Made by a program: the position numbers and the translations under genes. Shown here in pieces: positions 58,925 to 64,000 of a stretch of 64,000 nucleotides of DNA. The notes under the pieces are model-generated. The model was not told the origin of the DNA. It saw only the letters and a program-made list of their open reading frames with translations, and ran no database searches. The stretch's first letter is position 1. Each line of letters starts with the position of its first letter. The DNA is from Pseudopyrenochaeta lycopersici (taxonomy: Eukaryota > Ascomycota > Dothideomycetes > Pleosporales > Pseudopyrenochaetaceae). Where the stretch lies: contig NHZP01000009.1 in NCBI GenBank assembly GCA_003313425.1, positions 682,001 through 746,000 of the forward strand. The letters are read 5' to 3'.

Positions 58925-59414
58925 CTAATCCGCGTACTCCCCTTCCGCATCCAGATCATCCTGCTCAATAAATCCATCATCCTCAGGATCTGCCGGCCCC
59001 TTGGGCATTCCACCCCTCCTGTCCGTGCTTCGCTCCATCGACGCATTGCCCTTGGCCGCCTCCTTTGCTACGGCATCGCACGCATCGATCCAATCGGCAT
59101 ACACGTCCACGGGCGCTGACAGGTAGTTTATATTTGTCTGGAAGGTCTGGCCGCACACTTTGCACTGCAGGTTGCCGACGCCAGACTTCTTTTCGATGGA
59201 GACGCTAACGGATTTCTCGTGGTTGCAGAAGAGGCATTGGAAGGTGGTTGGGAGCTTCTCCTTCTGTTGAGTTTTTGTCAGCACATGTCGCGTGTAGTCT
59301 GCGACTGGATCTTCCTTACCTTCTTAGGGCCTTGAGGCTTGGATGACGATTTGCGCTTGCCCTGGTGCTGTTAGGTTGCGCATGGGATCTGGAACAGCTA
59401 TGAAAACTTACCAT
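58925..59414 (-). CDS. ELF1: transcription elongation factor ELF1 (zinc ribbon)
   Basis: Three exons (59414-59412, 59361-59320, 59263-58925) give 127 residues. ELF1 helps RNA polymerase II pass through nucleosomes. The first exon is only the ATG, followed directly by GTAAGT. The second begins GGCAAGCGCAAA and yields the invariant basic start [12 protein letters not shown]. The zinc ribbon is [11 protein letters not shown] and [18 protein letters not shown], two CxxC pairs, and is followed by [14 protein letters not shown], the family signature. The tail is acidic ([19 protein letters not shown]). The join order was chosen because it alone gives MGKRK and keeps frame. Confidence 0.94.
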
Positions 59415-60031
59415 TTTGATGGATGTGCTTTGTTGAGGGTGGAGTGTGGGTGTCTTTGTGGCAACTTGAGGCTGAGCAGTCGAGGATAGACAGCTTGAAG
59501 CGTTGGACTCGAGCTGTGCGATGACGCGGTTAGTCCAGTCGCGCGCGAGTCTCTGATAGTCTCAAAGCGCGTTCGGCGTAGGTGGGCGACTCCGACGCCA
59601 AGAGTGACTTCCGCTTTCACCGCCTGGCAGTTTACCAAAGTTTCCCTTGCAGCTGCCCCATGCGTCGAATCGCCGTTCGATAAGCCCCGCTTCCAATCAG
59701 CTATCGAGCCGCATCGCAGTCAGCTGTCCAAGCACCAAGCTCCCCATCTTCGTCCACGTTGCTCCCTCCGCTTCTTCTTTTCTCTCCTCTCTGGATCCTT
59801 TGGACCCCTTCGACGTTTGTGCGAAGTTCAATTTGTGCTCAAATAGCTTACTTTCTCTTATTCTCTGAATAATATACCTATATACCTCCAGCATCAACCA
59901 TTCCATACACCATCGGCACTCACCGGTCTTTGGTATCACAGCGTAAAGCGGACTCAACAAAGGAATTTGGTCTAGATTCTCTCTACCTTTTTTGTTCAAA
60001 CCATTGTTGTATCAAGCAGACTTGATTCATC
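59415..60031. promoter_or_regulatory. divergent promoter ELF1 / URC1
   Basis: 617 bp between start codons. A CT-rich tract (CGCTTCTTCTTTTCTCTCCT) lies near 59770, inside the right half and therefore upstream of URC1. No gene is seen. Confidence 0.45.
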
Positions 60032-61869
60032 ATGTCTCTAGAAAGCACTGCCAGTAATGCTGTGCTTAAGGAGATCTTGGATGGCCTTAAAGCGCTGCGA
60101 ACGGAGAACTCCGTTCTGGCCGCTTCGGTCGATAAGATCAACGGGCGTGTGAACATGTTGGCTGGTATTAAGCAATTGAAGGACGAGGCAGCAAGCGAAG
60201 CTGCCAATGGTGACCTGAGCAAGGAGAAAGCGAAGGCTGTTGAGTCTGAGAAGACCGTAGAAGCTGTTAGCCAGCAATACGAGCAACCACCTGCCTCTGT
60301 TGATTCACCTCCTCGTCGATCAAGCGTCTCGAAGATTTCAAAAATCATCTTAACTTCTTACCCTGGTCAAGCTGGTGTTGACCCTTTACCTATGGCATGG
60401 GGTGCCAAGGATCCTGCTGTTCGTGGCCCTGTCGTTGTGTCAAGACATGCAAACACCATTCGCAGGCGTAATGGTATGTTCGCCCACTTCCTTTCCTTTT
60501 CTTTATATCTTACGATGCTAATACTTTCTAGCTATTGGCGCCCATGGAGGCTCTTACTCCATTTATAATGCACTTGCCGTAGCAAGCAAGAACCTCGACA
60601 TCACCCATAAGCCAGACTTCACCAACACGGAGCCCGCCGCACAGATTGGGCCCTTCCCACAATGGAGTGACCCAAAGAAAATTGTGGCCATGGATCCGTA
60701 TGGCCATCTTGCCCCATGGCTGTATAAAGACATCATGGACAAGGACGATGTGGAAATCAGACCTACCATCGCCATTACTAGAGCACATATGAAAGTGCCT
60801 GAGCTCGAGGAAAGCGTCAGAAACGGTCGTCTCGTTCCTGATGGTAAGATTTGCGTGAACGAGACAGGTGAAGTTGCGGTCACCAAGGTTGCTGTTGAGC
60901 CTGTCTGGTATCTTCCAGGAGTGGCTGAGAGATTTAACATCGGTGCGTATTCCAACAAAGTCCATGTATCTACCCAACTAATACCTTCCTTTAGATGAAG
61001 GAACACTTAGGCGAACTCTGTTCGAGGAAACCGGCGGTTCATACCCTGAGCTAATCACCCGTCACGACATTAAGCTCTTCTTACCTCCGATCGGTGGGCT
61101 GACTGTCTATATTTTTGGCGATCCAGCCAAAATGTCAGACCCAAGCGCCAAACTAGCTCTCCGCATCCATGACGAATGTAACGGTAGCGATGTCTTCGGT
61201 TCCGATATCTGCACATGCCGCCCGTACCTAACCTTCGGTATCGAAGAAGCCGTCAAAGAGGCTCAGAAAGGGGGAAGTGGTGTCGTTATCTACTTCCGTA
61301 AAGAGGGTCGAGCGCTTGGTGAGGTGACAAAGTACCTGGTGTACAACGCCAGGAAGAGAGGCGAGGATAGAGCGAGTGAGTACTTCAAGAGGACAGAGAA
61401 CATTGCGGGAGTAAAGGACATGCGATTCCAGGCTCTGATGCCTGATATTCTTCACTGGCTCGGTATCACGAAGATTGATAGGATGTTGAGCATGTCTAAC
61501 ATGAAGCACGATGCTATTGTTGATCAAGGCATTCCGATTCACGAGCGCGTACCGATTCCCGATGAAATGATTCCGGCTGACAGCCGTGTTGAAATTGATG
61601 CGAAAATCCAAGCCGGTTACTGTAAGTCGTCCGCTCGCCCGCCCATTCGCTACTCCCCCACACGCCTACGCAATCAATATTTAGTCACGCGTGAGTGAAT
61701 TCGAGGCTTATTGACGCTGACACGAAAACTGCAGTTACAACTGGTCATGTCATGTCGATGGACGAGCTGGCAAACGTAAAGGGTCGTGGTTGGGAAGATA
61801 TTGACGTACGTGGGATGACATTCCTCTTATTTGATCGGTCCGGAAAGCTGACTCCAATCACAGCATTAA
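60032..61869 (+). CDS. URC1: URC1, GTP cyclohydrolase II-like uracil catabolism protein
   Basis: Five exons (60032-60473, 60532-60942, 60995-61621, 61735-61805, 61864-61869) give 518 residues. URC1 is one of the genes needed for the URC route of uracil degradation, which is separate from the reductive pathway. The N-terminus has a short coiled coil, then a conserved fungal region (ILTSYPGQAGVDPLPMAWG, RGPVVVSRHANTIRRRNAI, IGAHGGSYSIYNALA). The GTP cyclohydrolase II-like domain starts about 330, with zinc ligands C346, C357 and C359 in RIHDECNGSDVFGSDICTC, and VVIYFRKEGRALGE follows. The last intron leaves CAT TAA, so the protein ends GRGWEDIDH. Reading through instead would add a long unlikely tail. 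Confidence 0.92.
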
Positions 61870-64000
61870 CCGATGATACAATCCGTGTTTGCCATACAGC
61901 CGCCTGGGTGCAAAGGTCATCTGAGCCATTCCTGCATCCATGGCACATAAAATGCAGCTCGGTAACGCAGGGCCCACCAGACGGTGAAGGCCTAGAAGTG
62001 GTGTCCCCACGGCTACCAGATAAGGAGAATGAAAGACACTCAATGAGATTGCTGCTATAGTACCTGCTTGTGCCCACGCGTGTACCACTTGAAGATGGTG
62101 ATTTCCCGAAGTGATTGGCTTGCTTACTTTTCCCGCGCGACTTATTCTGGGCAACGGGATGCCTGCGGTATCTTAAGCCACTTACGATATGCCATGTATG
62201 TCCATATGTATGGCTACAGGGGTCGCCTTCCTCCACACCAAAGCAGAATGATACCTCTTTCGACACTACCGAGTCTGGCTTTCGCTCTCGCATTTCTCTC
62301 CACATGCACAACAAAAGCCATGCATTCAACCATGCAGCACTAAGCGTGTCGAGCAGGATCTCGACACAAGCATTCCCAGTACAATTCCGCCTTACCCGCC
62401 GACCCAGGTGGTCGAAGAGTGTGACTCCTCAAGTGCAGGGGATCCTTATGTGGATCACAAGAAATATCAAGGTGGAAGTCGAATCCCGCGACGGAAGAAT
62501 CGACACCGACACCGGGGCGGCCCGCAATTGGGCTCGACCGCTATCATGAAAAGGCACTTTTTACCGCTCCTTCCACAGATTTGTGTGTACCCACTTAGTC
62601 TCCCACATGCACATTTCGTGCTTGTTAAAATATTCAATCTAGATCGTATCCCTTCCCATCAACCGCCGTAAGCAGAGTTTGCGAGGGAAAGAATGGGCAT
62701 TACAAGTCATACGTTGGCACGTGTCTGCGCAAACTTAGATAGTGGCGGATATCATGCAGTAGTCAGCAGGCGAGAGCAGAAAATCGTCATGGAGGTCCGG
62801 ATCCAGAGCATGTATTGTTCAGGCGTTATTCGGGTAGGATCGGCGAGCGATCTGCCATGGAAGCGCGTCTGGATGTGCGGAGATTTTATTGGGATTGGGG
62901 CTTAACGGTGATGGTGTGGTGAGGAGGGGTTGATGGATTGTTGGGAAGTGGATGGAGGGGTTGCACTGCATCTTATTACCCCATCAATTGATGATCGGTC
63001 TCTCTGGTGCTGAGGTCGGTCCGGGAAAAAGCTCGTATAGTCGTCGTTGCAGAGATTTATTAGAGGCGAACGTTGATACTTCTGAGCGTGTGCGGATGTG
63101 AGAGCGGGAAGACAGTTAACGGCCGCGGCTGTGACGGCGTGGATATGTACCCGCTTCTCGGGTTCCAGGTACTGGATACATGCACTTTCGGGTGGCTAAC
63201 TTCGCGATATGTTGTACTGGACTGGGCAGCATGGCATAAGTCTAATTGCACTTGTGGGTTCGGTCTCATGCATTCGCTGCTCGAAGGGGAGTGGCACGTC
63301 CGTGAACGGCAGGCAAGTGAAGGGAAGGAACAATGCCTACTTGGCTGATTGCCGTGCATTTACTGGGCGAGAATTGCAATAAGCTATTCGGTTAGTGGGC
63401 ATGATAGCAGACATCTGAATACAGCAGCACATGTGAGAGGTGTGGTAGTGGAATTATGCAACATGTACGACGAATCTAATGAACGAAATATGTCAAGCAT
63501 GGAAGCAATGAATTAAAAATGCACTCAAATTGCATAGTTGGAATGCTGATAGGCAGCTGGAGGAGGTTTCGCTAGTGAAGAGCTACTAATTCGGATTACT
63601 CTCCGCCGTACTTTAGACTTTACGGCTGAGTAGAGGACAGCTGACGTGGAAGTGGAGCCAAAACGAGGTGACGCTCGTTCCAGATCCAGATCAAGACTCC
63701 CAGGATTTGCCGGAAGAAGAAGATGTAGCGTCTCATCGCGTTCGCCCAGTCGACGAGGTCGTGCGGAGACCAAAACACTGGGCGTATCCAAGCAGTCGAA
63801 GGCGGCCTCGTCCGCCAGGTACGTGGCTGGCGCTCGACCGCCCCACCAACATGCGGCAAAGAAGCAAGTACCGATGGTAGAATCGAGAACAGTTATGTCA
63901 TCACGGGAGACGTTCGATATTGGAAGCCTGTGAGGGGAAGATCACCGTATCCTCGGTGTGAACGGTCTCGCGTGTTTTTATGCTCCAACCGGATCGCACG
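61870..64000. other. 2.1-kb terminal stretch, no supported gene
   Basis: The frames at 62115-62671 overlap in all phases and lack motifs. The minus frame 63620-63859 (VDWANAMRRYIFFFRQILGV, Trp- and Phe-rich) could be the last exon of a membrane protein reaching past the window edge, but it has no family match I know. The rest shows nothing. Confidence 0.45.

Noticed and set aside
61806..62060. Long C-terminal read-through of URC1
   Set aside because: A good intron (GTACGT..CACAG) leads to a stop after one codon, matching the expected end of the family.
63620..63859. Minus-strand Trp- and Phe-rich frame at the right edge
   Set aside because: Could be an exon of a gene beyond the window, but no motif or splice site supports it here.

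Overview
The window is nuclear DNA of a filamentous ascomycete. Protein-coding genes are interrupted by short introns of about 40 to 270 nt, with GT..AG ends and branch points of the CTAAC or CTAAT type. Both strands are used, nothing resembles a bacterial operon, and the families are typical of Pezizomycotina: a Zn2Cys6 regulator, a HET-domain relic, a hybrid histidine kinase, GPI-anchored Cys-rich proteins and an expansin-like protein. The overall style fits a dothideomycete, probably Pleosporales. That placement is an inference from family content, not from a search.

Region by region. (1) 1-5.8 kb has no intact gene. It holds a frame-broken HET-domain relic (about 2452-4680). (2) 6-13 kb carries a single-pass membrane protein with a PAN-like ectodomain, an ABHD11-type hydrolase, a secreted Cys-rich GPI-anchored protein and a soluble PAS hybrid histidine kinase. 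(3) 14.9-21.8 kb carries SARAF, PBN1, the SUMO E1 subunit AOS1 and an uncharacterised nuclear-looking protein. (4) 22.6-31 kb has two tail-to-tail fungal multi-domain membrane proteins, the second divergent from a Zn2Cys6 transcription factor. (5) 31.4-36.4 kb holds two secreted proteins, one GPI-anchored and Cys-rich and one expansin-like, in otherwise gene-poor DNA. (6) 38-51 kb is rich in translation genes: BMT2 (25S rRNA methyltransferase), ribosomal protein uL23, eRF1 and cytosolic seryl-tRNA synthetase, with TIM8, an AVT-type amino-acid transporter and prephenate dehydratase among them. (7) 51.5-62 kb carries Rheb GTPase, the cohesin release factor WAPL, uracil phosphoribosyltransferase, ELF1 and the GTP-cyclohydrolase-II-like uracil catabolism protein URC1. 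(8) 62-64 kb has no gene I can support.

Exon structures were solved by hand: every join below keeps frame and restores conserved family sequence across the junction. The most notable points are the close linkage of uracil phosphoribosyltransferase and URC1, both members of the fungal URC uracil-degradation pathway, on either side of ELF1; extreme microexons (an ATG-only first exon in ELF1 and a two-codon last exon in URC1); a tandem splice acceptor in the phosphoribosyltransferase gene; a short divergent promoter shared by an rRNA methyltransferase and a ribosomal protein; repeated FDVP-type acidic motifs in WAPL; and several unexplained repeats between genes. I found no convincing tRNA, rRNA, CRISPR or intact transposon.
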